Part shown: piece after piece, positions 50,787 to 59,927 of the stretch
How the letters are laid out: each line of letters begins with the position of its first letter
Position numbering within the stretch: the stretch's first letter is position 1
From: Pseudolabrys sp.
GTDB lineage: Bacteria; Pseudomonadota; Alphaproteobacteria; Rhizobiales; Xanthobacteraceae
Direction of reading: 5' to 3'
Assembly (NCBI GenBank): GCA_017849615.1
Contig: JAFIGS010000006.1
Coordinates: 1-64,000 of the forward strand
Length of the DNA stretch: 64,000 nt
Position numbers and translations under genes: made by a program
The notes under the pieces: model-generated
What the model was told of the DNA's origin: nothing
What the model saw: only the letters and a program-made list of their open reading frames with translations
The model's database searches: none

Positions 50787-52019
50787 CTAGCGCCGGAGAG
50801 AGGGCTCGTTCGATGCCGATTGCTTCGGCGCCTCCGCGGCCTTCGCCGCGAACCAGGCGCCGCCGTCGGCGACATTTGTCCTGTCGTCCGCCGACCTGGT
50901 GTTGACCTTGACGACGACCGACATGCCGGGCCGCAACAATTTGCGGTTCGCGACTTCGGCCGGCACCTTGATGCGCACCGGGATGCGCTGGACGATCTTG
51001 GTGAAATTGCCGGTGGCGTTGTCGGGCGGCAGCAGCGAGAACACCGAGCCCGAGGCCGGCGACATGCTGGCTACCCTGCCCTCGATATCGTGCTCGGGCA
51101 GCGCATCGACGCTGACCTCGACCGGCTGGCCGGGACGCAGGCGTCCCAACTGCGTCTCCTTGAAGTTGGCGTCGATATAGACGTCGTCGAGCGGCACCAG
51201 GCTGGCGAAGCGCTGGCCGATCTGCATGAAGTCGCCGACCTTGACGGCGCGGTTGCCGATGACGCCGTCGATCGGCGCGCGGATTTCGGTGAAGGACAGA
51301 TCGCGCTCGGCCTTGGCCTGCGCGGTCTTGAGTTCGTCGAGCGTGCGGGCGGCTTCGAGCTGCTGCGCCTTGAACACATCGACATTGGCGAGCGCGGCGG
51401 CCACGGCGGCGTTGCCGGCGGCGACGGCGGCATCCGCCTGATCGCGGTTGGCCTGCGCCTGCTCCAAAGTCTGCTGGCTCGCATAGGCATTGCCGGCCAG
51501 CTTCTGCTGGCGCTCGAGTTCGAGCTGGGCGCGCCTGGCCTGTGCCTGCGACGAGGTGAGCTGGGCCTGCGCCTGCGTAACCCCGGCCTGCTGGGCCTCG
51601 ACCTGGCGGCCGATGCGCGCAACAGTCGCCTGCTGCGTCGCGACCTTGTCGCGCGCGGCATCGACGGCAAGCCTGTAGTCGCCATCGTCGATGCGGGCGA
51701 TGACGGCGCCGGCGCGGACATAGGAATTGTCATCCACCAGGACCCGCGCGACGTAGCCGGACACCTTGGCGGCCAAGGTCGTCGCATCGGCGCGGACATA
51801 GGCGTCGTCCGTGGAAACAAGGTAGCGGCCCGTCGTCGCGTAGTTGAAGCCCCACCAGCCGAGTCCGGCCACCGCGAGCGCGGCGACACCCATCAAGAGC
51901 CGTTTGCGGTTCGCCTTCAGGGCTGCGCCGAGGCCGGGTTTCGCCGGGTCTGCCTCAGGAAACGCTGGCGGGCCCGCTGTCTGGCCGGCCTTCAATTGTT
52001 CTGTGCCGCGCTGCGACAT
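50787..52019 (-). CDS. efflux membrane fusion protein (EmrA/HlyD-like)
   Basis: The 410-residue adaptor spans the periplasm between the inner membrane pump and an outer membrane channel. One N-terminal membrane segment (RLLMGVAALAVAGLGWWGF) is followed by a biotinyl-lipoyl-like half (VSTDDAYVRADATTLAAKVSGYVARVLVDDNSYV). A long alpha-helical hairpin rich in Ala/Gln (about 110-215) comes next, then the second lipoyl half (LSFTEIRAPIDGVIGNRAVKVGDFM) and a beta barrel. Start 52019 is preceded by two TetR operators, one overlapping the likely promoter. Confidence 0.95.
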   Translation of the reverse strand: MSQRGTEQLKAGQTAGPPAFPEADPAKPGLGAALKANRKRLLMGVAALAVAGLGWWGFNYATTGRYLVSTDDAYVRADATTLAAKVSGYVARVLVDDNSYVRAGAVIARIDDGDYRLAVDAARDKVATQQATVARIGRQVEAQQAGVTQAQAQLTSSQAQARRAQLELERQQKLAGNAYASQQTLEQAQANRDQADAAVAAGNAAVAAALANVDVFKAQQLEAARTLDELKTAQAKAERDLSFTEIRAPIDGVIGNRAVKVGDFMQIGQRFASLVPLDDVYIDANFKETQLGRLRPGQPVEVSVDALPEHDIEGRVASMSPASGSVFSLLPPDNATGNFTKIVQRIPVRIKVPAEVANRKLLRPGMSVVVKVNTRSADDRTNVADGGAWFAAKAAEAPKQSASNEPSLRR

Positions 52020-52032
52020 AACCCATCTCCGA

Positions 52033-52051
52033 TGACCGAACCGTTCGGTCA
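52033..52051. promoter_or_regulatory. TetR-type operator 1
   Basis: TGACCGAACCGTTCGGTCA is a perfect 8-bp inverted repeat around a 3-bp centre. It lies 14 bp upstream of the EmrA-like start. An identical copy occurs at 52090-52108. Confidence 0.85.
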
Positions 52052-52089
52052 ATACTCGGATAGTCCCGTTCGATGCAGCCTGTCAAGAT

Positions 52090-52108
52090 TGACCGAACCG
52101 TTCGGTCA
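52090..52108. promoter_or_regulatory. TetR-type operator 2
   Basis: This site is identical to operator 1, with its centre 57 bp away. The exact duplication in the divergent region between efflux and repressor genes strongly suggests cooperative or paired repression of both directions. Confidence 0.85.
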
Positions 52109-52233
52109 TTGATTCTTTAGATGGGTTACGCCATATAAAATTGTGTGGGCAAAGGCCGGATTCCCCGGCCCGACGTGCCCGGAATCGCGCAAGGGTTTGA
52201 GGCGGCAGTGGAATTAGCCGCAGGAGCGAGACG

Positions 52234-52878
52234 ATGAGCCAGTTAGTCGCCGAAACGATTGCCGAGCGCCCGGCGGACGGCGCCGACGACAACGCCAAGC
52301 GCCGCCAGATCCTGGACGGGGCCCGTCAGGTGTTCCTGGACCGGGGCTTCGATGGCGCCAGCATGATGGACATCGCCAGAGCGGCCGGCGTCTCCAAGGG
52401 CACGCTCTACGTCTACTTCAAGGACAAGGACGATCTGTTCGACGGCATGGTGCGCGGCGAATGCGTCATGCAACTCGACAACATTTTCGGATTCGATCAC
52501 GCCGATCATGACGTGGAGGCGGTGCTGTTTCGCCATGGCACGGCCTTCGTCAAAGCCCTGCGCGATCCCAAGCGCCTGTCGTCATGGCGCACCGTCATCG
52601 CGGTTGCCGAACGCATGCCGGAAGTTGGCCGCCGGCTTTATGAATCCGGCCCCGCCCGCGGCGTTGCCAGCCTGGCGGCCTACCTCAAGGCACAGACCGA
52701 AGCCGGCGTCCTCAAGGTCGACGACTACGAGGTCGCGGCCTCTCAGTTCATCGAGACCTGCCACGCCACCATGCTGAAACCGATGCTGTTCAATTTCGGC
52801 CCGCCACCGACTGACGAGCGCGTCGAGCACGTGGTTCGCATCGCGGTGCGCACCTTCATGGCCGCCTATCGCACCTGA
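52234..52878 (+). CDS. TetR-family repressor of the efflux operon
   Basis: The 214-residue protein has the TetR N-terminal helix-turn-helix ([40 protein letters not shown], residues of about 23-62). It is followed by an all-helical ligand domain of the AcrR C-terminal type. AGGAG precedes the ATG. It is divergent from the EmrA/EmrB-like operon, with two perfect 19-bp operators between. By position it represses the pump and itself; the inducer is unknown. Confidence 0.95.
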   Translation: MSQLVAETIAERPADGADDNAKRRQILDGARQVFLDRGFDGASMMDIARAAGVSKGTLYVYFKDKDDLFDGMVRGECVMQLDNIFGFDHADHDVEAVLFRHGTAFVKALRDPKRLSSWRTVIAVAERMPEVGRRLYESGPARGVASLAAYLKAQTEAGVLKVDDYEVAASQFIETCHATMLKPMLFNFGPPPTDERVEHVVRIAVRTFMAAYRT

Positions 52879-52920
52879 GAATGTGAAACCAATGCGGCCG
52901 GCGCCGTGTTAGGCTGCGCC

Positions 52921-53298
52921 ATGGCCGCACGAAAACTTCTCATTGTCGCGATTCCGTTAAGCCTGTTCGCCGTCACAGCCGCGCAGGCCGCCAGTTATCC
53001 GATCGTCGGCCAATGGGGCGTGACCGCCTCGATGGAAAAGGGCCCGGTCGATTGCAGCCGGCTGCGCGTCATCAGCTTCAACGGCAACCAGCGCACCGAC
53101 AGCGGCGGCGGCGTGCCCGCTTTCCGCAACCAGTCGGTCCAGCCGAATGGCAGCAGCAACTTCCGCATCGTCGATGAATTTTCGACCGGCCAGATACGCG
53201 GCGGACAGACCAAGTACACGCTGAAGATCGTCGAGCCCGATCGCGTCGAGATCAATCAGCAGCCGGGCGGTTTGCTGAAGCTGCGGAAGTGTAAGTAG
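52921..53298 (+). CDS. conserved-type exported protein, unknown function
   Basis: The 125-residue product has a signal peptide (MAARKLLIVAIPLSLFAVTAAQA, start at 52921; an ATG at 52906 adds five residues) and a short soluble domain. Recognisable features are YPIVGQWGVTA near the N-terminus, a cysteine in VDCSRLRVISF, NGSSNFRIVDEF, and a C-terminal Cys in LRKCK. The two cysteines may form a disulfide in the periplasm. No family could be named. It follows the tetR gene on the same strand by 42 bp but need not be co-regulated. Confidence 0.75.
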   Translation: MAARKLLIVAIPLSLFAVTAAQAASYPIVGQWGVTASMEKGPVDCSRLRVISFNGNQRTDSGGGVPAFRNQSVQPNGSSNFRIVDEFSTGQIRGGQTKYTLKIVEPDRVEINQQPGGLLKLRKCK

Positions 53299-53304
53299 CC
53301 ACAT

Positions 53305-53401
53305 TGTCGTCCTCGCGAAGGCGAGGACCCATAGCCACGATACTATCGATGGCGTGGTGGATATGGGTCCCGGGTCTCGCTGGCGCTCGCCCGGGACGAC
53401 A
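53305..53401. repeat. palindromic intergenic repeat, family D
   Basis: TGTCGTCCTCGCGAAGGCGA at the left and GCTCGCCCGGGACGACA at the right, with inner ACCCATAG/ATATGGGT arms, fold into a hairpin between two convergent genes. It resembles family C in its GTCGTCC and GGACCCAT ends. Confidence 0.75.
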
Positions 53402-53405
53402 GAAT

Positions 53406-53960
53406 CTAATTCCGCGCGATGATCTCGTGCTCGCCGCGGTGGATCGCCATCGCTTCCGGCGCCTTGCCGGGCTTGCGGCGCGCAAGAAACGTCGGCCGGC
53501 GGCGCCTGAGCGTCGAGTGACGGCGGCGGCGCGGACGCACCCTGGCCGCCCTCACCTCGCCGATGCGGCGCCAGCCATCCCTGGTGTCATTGACAATCAT
53601 CGGCAGGCCGAGCGCGTCGCTCCAGCTCTGCCACTCGGTTCCGACGTCGTCGCAATGCTCGGACGCATAGAGCGACACGGTCAGCCCCGGGTCCTTGTGC
53701 TCGAGCGTGATTTCGGCGCAACCGGCGGCGCCATGTCGGCCGCGCACCAGCTTGAGAGCGATCCCCTCGTAAGCCGACATCGGCATGTTGAACGCCATCA
53801 CCATGCCGGCAAGCGACCGCCGCATGACCACGCGCTCTCGGTAAAGTTCGATAACCCGCACCCCGGCCGACGCGTCGCTTGTCGCGAACGCAACCGGCAG
53901 GGCGAACGGGTCGAGCCGCTCCTGACGACTCGACCCGGCGGGACCCCCGCCACTTCGCAT
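53406..53960 (-). CDS. DUF6101-like conserved protein
   Basis: The 184-residue product (start 53960, with GAGG eight bases upstream; ATG at 54029 is the alternative) begins MRSGGGPAGSSRQERLDPFALPVAF. It contains ERVVMRRSLAGMVMAFNMPMSAYEGIALKLV, then EWQSWSDALGLPMIV, then a basic arginine-rich tail ending HRGEHEIIARN. This order matches the alphaproteobacterial DUF6101 family as remembered. No membrane segment, signal peptide or catalytic motif is evident. Function unknown. It is divergent from the pmbA-type gene. Confidence 0.7.
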   Translation of the reverse strand: MRSGGGPAGSSRQERLDPFALPVAFATSDASAGVRVIELYRERVVMRRSLAGMVMAFNMPMSAYEGIALKLVRGRHGAAGCAEITLEHKDPGLTVSLYASEHCDDVGTEWQSWSDALGLPMIVNDTRDGWRRIGEVRAARVRPRRRRHSTLRRRRPTFLARRKPGKAPEAMAIHRGEHEIIARN

Positions 53961-54325
53961 ATTTGACGCCTCAATCTCTCCCGCGTCGGGCTTATTGACC
54001 CGTATCGCTTGCCTGAGAGAATGACGCATGGGAGGCCGAAACCCCTTAATTTTCGCGGTTAATCGGCGTTAGGGCCCGGGGCATCGGAGCCCATGCTTGA
54101 CGGCGCGTTGCCGACCATGATTGACGAGGTGTTGATTTCGGCGGCACAAATCGAGGCAAGCGGTTGCGCGCGGCGCGCGCCGGGGCCATTTGTAACCTAA
54201 CCGTCATTCCGGGACGGGCCGAAGGACCGGACCCGGAATCCAGATACTTGTGAGTACGTGTCTGGATTCCGGGTTCGCGCTTTCAGCGCGCCCCGGAATG
54301 ACTGCGTTCATACGAAAGTGTTCTC
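53961..54325. other. 365-bp region between DUF6101-like and pmbA genes
   Basis: It contains the family A palindromic repeat (54203-54302) immediately before the pmbA-type gene and GC-rich sequence without a credible reading frame. Both flanking genes point outwards, so promoters must lie here, but none was clearly recognised. Confidence 0.5.
54203..54302. repeat. palindromic intergenic repeat, family A (copy 2)
   Basis: GTCATTCCGGG at the left and CCCCGGAATGAC at the right enclose ACCCGGAATCCAG and CTGGATTCCGGGT arms. It is closely related to the copy at 43-141, including GCGCTTTCAGCGCG versus GCGCTGAAAGCGCG. It ends 23 bp before the pmbA-type start. Confidence 0.85.
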
Positions 54326-55690
54326 ATGCTCGCTCCGGCCCAATCGCTGTTCGATCAGTCCGCACTCACCGAGCGCGCCGAAAAGCTGGTGAAGGCGGCG
54401 CTCGCCGCCGGCGCCGATGCCGCCGATGCGGTCGCGGTGCGCGGCCTGTCGCAGTCGATCGAGGTGCGCGACGGTCAGGTCGAAGAGAGCGAAAGCTCGG
54501 AAGGCGACGATCTCGGTTTGCGCGTGCTGGTCGGCAAGCGCCAGGCGGTGGTCTCCACCAACGATACATCGCCGGACGGCTTCGCCACCCTGGCCGAGCG
54601 CGCGGTGGCGATGGCGCGCGTCGCGCCCGAGGACAAGTTCGCCGGCCTCGCCGATCCCGAACTGCTGGCGCATGATTTTCCCGATCTCGATCTCATCGAC
54701 GACAAGCTCCCCGCCGTCGCCGATCTCGAAGCGATGGCGCGCAAGGCCGAAGAGGCCGCGCTCGCGGTCAAGGGCGTCAGCAAGTCGGGCGGCGCCTCCG
54801 CCTCGGCCGGCATCGGCGGCATGGTGCTGGTCACCAGCCACGGTTTCCGCGGCGCCTATCTCGGCTCGCGTCACGGCGTTTCGGTGATGGCGATTGCCGG
54901 CGAAGGCACCGGCATGGAGCGCGATTACGATTACTCATCGACACTTCATGCCGAGGACCTGGAAAATCCGGACGCCATCGGCCGCAGCGCCGGCGAGCGC
55001 GCCGTGGCGCGGCTCAATCCGCGCAAGGTGACGACGCGCAAGGTGCCGGTGGTGTTCGACCCGCGCATCGCCAGTTCGCTGGTGTCGCATCTCGCCGGCG
55101 CCATCAACGGCGCGTCGATCGCGCGCAAGACCTCGTTCCTGCGCGACAAGATGGGCGCCAGGCTGTTCGCCGACGGCGTCCGCATCATCGACGATCCGCT
55201 GCGCAAGCGCGGACTGCGCTCGCATCCCTTCGACGGCGAAGGCGTCGCCGGCAAAAAGATGGCGCTGATCGACAACGGTGTGCTCACCACCTGGATCCTC
55301 GATTGCGCCACGGCGCGCGAGCTCGGCCTCAAGACCACCGGCCATGCTTCGCGCGGCGCGTCCTCGACGCCGTCGCCATCGGCCTCCAACCTGCATATGG
55401 AGCCCGGCAAGGTGTCGCCCGAAGAACTGATCGCCGACATCAAGGACGGCTTCTACGTCACCGACCTGATCGGCTCGGGCGTCAACGGCGTCACCGGCGA
55501 TTACAGCCGCGGCGCCTCGGGCTTCTGGATCGAGAACGGCCAGCGCACTTACGCAGTGAGCGAAGTGACCATCGCCGGCCATCTCCTCGACATGTTCAAG
55601 AATCTGACGCCGGCCAACGACCTCGTTTTCAAGCACGGCATCAACGCGCCGACCATCCGGCTGGAGGGCCTGACCGTTGCCGGTCAGTGA
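54326..55690 (+). CDS. pmbA: TldD/PmbA (TldE) family metalloprotease-like protein
   Basis: PmbA/TldE works with TldD in processing peptides such as microcins and in CcdA turnover. The 454-residue frame has the family order: N-terminal AEKLVKAALAAGADAADAVAVRG, EVRDGQVEESESSEGDDLGLRVLVGKRQA, and C-terminal GVLTTWILDCATARELGLKTTGHASRG with DYSRGASGFWIENG. It lacks the HExxxH-type metal motif of TldD, as expected for the E-type subunit. It overlaps the next gene by 14 bp. Confidence 0.93.
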   Translation: MLAPAQSLFDQSALTERAEKLVKAALAAGADAADAVAVRGLSQSIEVRDGQVEESESSEGDDLGLRVLVGKRQAVVSTNDTSPDGFATLAERAVAMARVAPEDKFAGLADPELLAHDFPDLDLIDDKLPAVADLEAMARKAEEAALAVKGVSKSGGASASAGIGGMVLVTSHGFRGAYLGSRHGVSVMAIAGEGTGMERDYDYSSTLHAEDLENPDAIGRSAGERAVARLNPRKVTTRKVPVVFDPRIASSLVSHLAGAINGASIARKTSFLRDKMGARLFADGVRIIDDPLRKRGLRSHPFDGEGVAGKKMALIDNGVLTTWILDCATARELGLKTTGHASRGASSTPSPSASNLHMEPGKVSPEELIADIKDGFYVTDLIGSGVNGVTGDYSRGASGFWIENGQRTYAVSEVTIAGHLLDMFKNLTPANDLVFKHGINAPTIRLEGLTVAGQ

Positions 55691-56486
55691 TAGCGACGCC
55701 GCATCGTTGCGCGGGCCTCTCGAAGCGATCCTGCGAGAAGCCGGCGAGATCGCGCTTGAGACCTCGCGCCGCGAGTTCAAGCGCTGGACCAAGGGCCACG
55801 ACAATTCGCCGGTGAGCGAGGCCGACCTCGCCGTCAACGACTTCCTCAAGGTCCGGCTGCCGGCGCTCGCGCCGCATGCCGGCTGGCTGTCGGAGGAAAC
55901 CGAGGACGATCCGGCCGCGCGCGCCACCAACACGGTGTGGATCGTCGATCCGATCGACGGCACCCGTGCCTTCATCACCAAGCGTCCCGACTGGACGATC
56001 TGCGTCGCGCTGGTCGATCGCGGCCGGCCGCAGCTCGCCGGCGTTTATGCGCCGGTAACGAACGAAATGTTTGTTGCCGCCGCAGGACGCGGCGCCACGC
56101 GTAACGGCGCGCCCATCGGCGTCAGCGCCGGCAGCGATCTGGGCGGCGTCCGCGCCGCCGGCCCGCGCCGGTATCTCGATCATCTGGCCGCACTCACGCC
56201 GGGCACCCGGCAGTTGCCGAAAGTGCATTCGCTGGCCTTGAGGCTGACCCGCGTCGCCGAAGGCGCCTTCGATGTCGCGCTGTCGTCACCCGGCAGTCAC
56301 GATTGGGATTTGGCCGCGGCGGATCTGTTGATCCATGAAGCCGGCGGCGTTCTGACCGATATCGCCGGCCACGGACTGCGCTATAACCTGCCCGAACCGA
56401 CCCACGGTGCGCTCATCGCGACCGGCGCCGCGCGCCACGGCCCGCTCGTTGGCCTGATGCGCGACCGCCTGACGGAATTCGTCTAA
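55677..56486 (+). CDS. inositol monophosphatase-family phosphatase (CysQ-like)
   Basis: This is a metal-dependent phosphatase of the FIG superfamily. The 269-residue sequence has the metal-binding motifs WLSEETEDD, the signature WIVDPIDGTRAF and C-terminal SHDWDLAAADLLIHEAGG. The DPIDGT plus short length fit 3'(2'),5'-bisphosphate nucleotidase CysQ as well as inositol monophosphatase; CysQ is preferred from the overall pattern (KRWTKGHDNSPVSEADLAVNDFL). It overlaps the pmbA-type gene and leads the lipid A operon. Confidence 0.9.
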   Translation: MPVSDSDAASLRGPLEAILREAGEIALETSRREFKRWTKGHDNSPVSEADLAVNDFLKVRLPALAPHAGWLSEETEDDPAARATNTVWIVDPIDGTRAFITKRPDWTICVALVDRGRPQLAGVYAPVTNEMFVAAAGRGATRNGAPIGVSAGSDLGGVRAAGPRRYLDHLAALTPGTRQLPKVHSLALRLTRVAEGAFDVALSSPGSHDWDLAAADLLIHEAGGVLTDIAGHGLRYNLPEPTHGALIATGAARHGPLVGLMRDRLTEFV

Positions 56487-56525
56487 TCCCGTTCCCTCGC
56501 CGGAACCGACCTTGAGGATCAATCA

Positions 56526-56762
56526 ATGGCCGATCAGCCCGCCAAGCAACTTCTTCATCTGGTCGTCGGCGGCGAGCTGACCAGTCTGGAAGGCATCGAA
56601 TTCAAGGACCTCGACAAGGTCGACCTCGTCGGTGTCTATCCGAACTACGCCTCGGCCTATGCGGTGTGGAAGAGCAAGGCCCAGCAGACGGTGGACAATG
56701 CGCAAATGCGCTACTTCATTGTGCATCTGCATCGCCTGCTCGATCCGGACAAGCGCGATTAG
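56526..56762 (+). CDS. DUF4170 protein
   Basis: The 78-residue cytosolic protein (MADQPAKQLLHLVVGGELTSLEGIEFKDLDKVDLVGVYPNY...) has the DUF4170 pattern, with VVGGEL, GVYPNYASAYAVWKSKAQ and a histidine-containing IVHLHRLLDP end. It is common in alphaproteobacteria next to lipid A/Kdo genes. An AGGA site precedes the ATG. No function is known. Its location 39 bp after the CysQ-like gene suggests membership of the same operon. Confidence 0.88.
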   Translation: MADQPAKQLLHLVVGGELTSLEGIEFKDLDKVDLVGVYPNYASAYAVWKSKAQQTVDNAQMRYFIVHLHRLLDPDKRD

Positions 56763-56879
56763 GCTGTTCAAAGCCGCGGATTTTGCTGCTAATTCGTCAT
56801 CGAGACCGATGCCGCCGAACATGCTAGACCGGGGCCTCAATCAACGTGCCCCTTTTCCGAGACGAGCGACGAGCAACCG

Positions 56880-57641
56880 ATGCCATTGATGAAGCGGATC
56901 GTTGCATCGGCCGCGTTCCAGTCCGCGGCGGGCTCGATTGCCGCGAACTACTTGCGCCTGGTGTGGCACACCAGCCGCGTCGTTCGCGATCCGCCCTACA
57001 TGTACGAGGAAGTCGAGACGCCGGCGATCATCGCGTTCTGGCATGGCCAGCACTTCCTCGCGCCATTCATCAAGCGTAAGAACGAGAGCCATCGGACCAA
57101 AGTGCTGATCTCGCGGCACCGCGACGGCGAGATCAACGCCCGCGCCGCCGAGAAGCTCGGCATCGAGACCATCCGCGGCTCCGGCGCGCACAATGGCGAA
57201 TTCCATCGCAAGGGCGGGATGACGGCCTTCATGCAGATGGTCGGCGCGCTGACCGAGGGCTACAACGTCGCACTGACCGCCGACGTACCGAAGGTGTCGC
57301 GCGTCTGCGGCATGGGCATCATCAAGCTGGCGCAGCACTCGCAGCGCCCGATCTATCCAATCGCGATTGCCTCCAGCCGCCGCATCGAGCTCGACAACTG
57401 GGACAAGAGCGCGATCAATCTTCCGTTCTCGCGCATCGCTTTCTGCGGCTGCGGCCCGTTTCGCGTGCCGGCCGACGCCGACCAGGCGGTGCTCGAGGCC
57501 AGCCGGCAGGAGATCGAGGCCGCGCTCAACGACATGACGGCGCGCGCTTACGCCATCGCCGACGGCAAGCCGGTGCCGCCGATGCCGCCGTTCGGCGAAG
57601 CGGCGGCAAAGGATCCGCCGGCAAACGGGTCGCGGTCATGA
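56880..57641 (+). CDS. DUF374 lysophospholipid acyltransferase-like protein
   Basis: The 253-residue protein belongs to the DUF374 acyltransferase family. Visible features are an N-terminal hydrophobic stretch, IIAFWHGQHFLAPFIKRK as the catalytic histidine region, LISRHRDGEINARAAEKLGIETIRGSG, and LTADVPKVSRVCGMGIIKLAQHSQRPIYPIAIASSR as the substrate site. DUF374 proteins near waaA act as late lipid A acyltransferases (LpxJ type) in other bacteria, so the same role is probable here. It overlaps waaA by four bases. Confidence 0.88.
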   Translation: MPLMKRIVASAAFQSAAGSIAANYLRLVWHTSRVVRDPPYMYEEVETPAIIAFWHGQHFLAPFIKRKNESHRTKVLISRHRDGEINARAAEKLGIETIRGSGAHNGEFHRKGGMTAFMQMVGALTEGYNVALTADVPKVSRVCGMGIIKLAQHSQRPIYPIAIASSRRIELDNWDKSAINLPFSRIAFCGCGPFRVPADADQAVLEASRQEIEAALNDMTARAYAIADGKPVPPMPPFGEAAAKDPPANGSRS

Positions 57642-58942
57642 GCACGCATCTCACCGCGGTGCTGCGTACCTACCGCGTACTGACGCGGTTGTTGATGCCG
57701 CTCGCGCCGGTGCTGCTGGCGCGGCGGCTCAAGCGCGGCAAGGAAATCGGCGCGCGCCTTGGCGAGCGTTATGGCCGCAGCAAGCTCGAGCGTCCGCCGG
57801 GCGCGCTGGTCTGGCTGCACGGCGCCAGCGTCGGCGAACTCGTCAGCGCGCTGCCGCTGATCGAGCGCATCGCCGCGCAGGGTGTGACCATGCTGGTCAC
57901 GTCCGGCACGGTGACGTCCGCCGAGATGGCGGCGCGCCGCCTGCCGCCGGGCGTCATCCATCAATTCGTGCCGCTCGACGCGCCCGCCTATATGCGCCGC
58001 TTCCTCGACCGCTGGCGGCCGGATCTGGCGCTGCTGGTCGAGTCGGACCTCTGGCCCAACATGGTGATAGAGACGTCGCAGCGCGGCGTGCCGATGATCC
58101 TCGTCAATGGCCGCATGTCGGAAGCCTCGTTCAAGCGCTGGCAGAGTCTGCCGCGCACCATCTTCAATCTGCTGCGCCGCTTCGATCTGTGCCTCGCCGG
58201 CACGCCGGGCGACGCGCTGCGCCTGACGGAACTCGGCGCGCCGCGCGTCGATACAACCGGCAATCTCAAGCTCGACGTGCCGCCGCCGCCGGCCGATGCC
58301 GGCAAGCTGCAGGCGCTCGGCGACGCCATCGGCGCGCGGCCGATGATCGCGGCGGCCTCGACGCATCCCGGCGAGGACGCACCGATGATCGAGGCGCATC
58401 GGCGCCTGCGCGGCAACTTCCCCGGCCTGCTGACCTTGATCGCGCCGCGCCATCCCGATCGCGGCGATGAAATCGTGAATCTCGCCCGCGAATCCGGGCT
58501 GATTGCCGCGCAGCGCTCGCGCGGCGAGCCGCTGACGGCGAACACCGACATCTATGTCGCCGACACGATGGGCGAGCTTGGCCTGGTCTATCGCCTCGCC
58601 GAAGCCGTGTTCGTCGGCGGCTCGCTGGTCGAGCATGGCGGGCAGAACCCGATCGAGCCGGCGAAGCTGGGCGCCGCCATCCTGCACGGGCCGCATGTCT
58701 GGAATTTCGCCGACATCTACGAAGCACTCGATGCCGCGCATGGCGCGGAACGCGCCGAAGACCCGGAACGCCTGGCCGCTGCCTTCGCCGCGCTGCTGGC
58801 AAGCGAAGACAGGCGCAAGAGCGTCACCACCGCGGCGCGGCGTACCGTCGATGCGCTGGGCGGCGCGCTGGGCCGCACGTTGCAGGCGCTCAATCCCTAT
58901 CTGATGCATTTGATGCTGCGCGGGCGAGGCGATCATGCGTGA
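57638..58942 (+). CDS. waaA: 3-deoxy-D-manno-octulosonic acid (Kdo) transferase WaaA
   Basis: WaaA transfers Kdo from CMP-Kdo to lipid IVA at the inner membrane. The 434-residue frame has an N-terminal membrane anchor and basic region (RLLMPLAPVLLARRLKRGKEIGARLGERYG), VWLHGASVGELVSALPLI with the catalytic glutamate region, LVESDLWPNMV, MSEASFKRW, and the C-terminal donor-site GGSLVEHGGQNPIEPAKLG. The ATGA junction and eight-base overlap with lpxK indicate tight coupling. Confidence 0.97.
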   Translation: MSTHLTAVLRTYRVLTRLLMPLAPVLLARRLKRGKEIGARLGERYGRSKLERPPGALVWLHGASVGELVSALPLIERIAAQGVTMLVTSGTVTSAEMAARRLPPGVIHQFVPLDAPAYMRRFLDRWRPDLALLVESDLWPNMVIETSQRGVPMILVNGRMSEASFKRWQSLPRTIFNLLRRFDLCLAGTPGDALRLTELGAPRVDTTGNLKLDVPPPPADAGKLQALGDAIGARPMIAAASTHPGEDAPMIEAHRRLRGNFPGLLTLIAPRHPDRGDEIVNLARESGLIAAQRSRGEPLTANTDIYVADTMGELGLVYRLAEAVFVGGSLVEHGGQNPIEPAKLGAAILHGPHVWNFADIYEALDAAHGAERAEDPERLAAAFAALLASEDRRKSVTTAARRTVDALGGALGRTLQALNPYLMHLMLRGRGDHA

Positions 58943-59927
58943 GCCCGCCTTCTGGTGGCGTCCACCGGGGCTCATGTCGAGCCTGCTGGCGCCGCTGGGC
59001 GCGGCTTACGGCATCATCGCCGAGCGGCGAATGACGCGGCGCGGCGCGCTTGCCGGCGTTCCGGTGATCTGCGTCGGCAATTTCACGCTCGGTGGCACTG
59101 GCAAGACGCCGACGGCGCTGATGCTGGCGGCATTGTTGCGGGAGCTCGGCGCGACGCCTTTCTTTCTGACGCGCGGCTATGGCGGCTCGGTCGAAGGGCC
59201 CCATGCCGTCGATGTCGAGAACGACAGCGCCGCGCAAGTTGGCGACGAAGCGCTGCTGCTGGCGCGCGCGGCACCGACCATCGTCGCACGCGACCGCGTG
59301 CTCGGCGCGGCTTTTGCCAAGGCCATGGGAGCAAGCGTCGTCGTCATGGACGACGGTTTGCAAAATCCGTCGCTCGCCAAGACGCTGACCATCGCCGTGG
59401 TCGATGGCAAACGCGGCGTCGGGAATGGTCAGGTGTTTCCGGCCGGGCCCTTGCGCGCGCCGCTCCATATTCAGATGACGCGCTGCGACGCTTTGCTCGT
59501 TGTCGGCGATGGTGGCGCGGCCGCGCGCGCGGTCACCTCGCGCGCCGGAACGAGGCCCGTGCTCCATGGCCGGCTCGCGCCCGAGCCGGCGGCGGTTTCA
59601 TCACTGCACGGGCGGAAGGTCCTGGCGTTCGCCGGTATCGGCGATCCGGACAAGTTCTTTGCCACCGCCGAACAATCCGGCATCGCCATCGTTCAACGGC
59701 GCGCCTTTGCCGATCACCACGGCTTCAGCGCCGAGGAAGCCGCCGAGCTGGTGATGAGCGCCGAGCGCGACGGCCTGTCATTGCTGACCACCGAAAAGGA
59801 TCGCGCGCGCATGGCGGGCGATCCCGCGCTTGCCGCGCTGGCGTCAAAGACGCATGTGCTGCCGGTGACGATGGTGGTCGAGGAGAGCGACGCCTTGCGG
59901 GCGCTGCTGGCGCGGGCGCTGGCTTAG
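58935..59927 (+). CDS. lpxK: tetraacyldisaccharide 4'-kinase LpxK
   Basis: LpxK phosphorylates the disaccharide precursor to lipid IVA. The 330-residue sequence has an N-terminal hydrophobic helix, the P-loop GNFTLGGTGKTP, LTRGYGG, the catalytic-site DVENDSAAQVGDEALLLA, VMDDGLQNPSLAK with the DDG signature, and GKRGVGNGQVFPAGPLR. The C-terminal LTTEKDRARM is also typical. The stop codon overlaps the convergent DUF2093 stop. Confidence 0.97.
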   Translation: MREPAFWWRPPGLMSSLLAPLGAAYGIIAERRMTRRGALAGVPVICVGNFTLGGTGKTPTALMLAALLRELGATPFFLTRGYGGSVEGPHAVDVENDSAAQVGDEALLLARAAPTIVARDRVLGAAFAKAMGASVVVMDDGLQNPSLAKTLTIAVVDGKRGVGNGQVFPAGPLRAPLHIQMTRCDALLVVGDGGAAARAVTSRAGTRPVLHGRLAPEPAAVSSLHGRKVLAFAGIGDPDKFFATAEQSGIAIVQRRAFADHHGFSAEEAAELVMSAERDGLSLLTTEKDRARMAGDPALAALASKTHVLPVTMVVEESDALRALLARALA

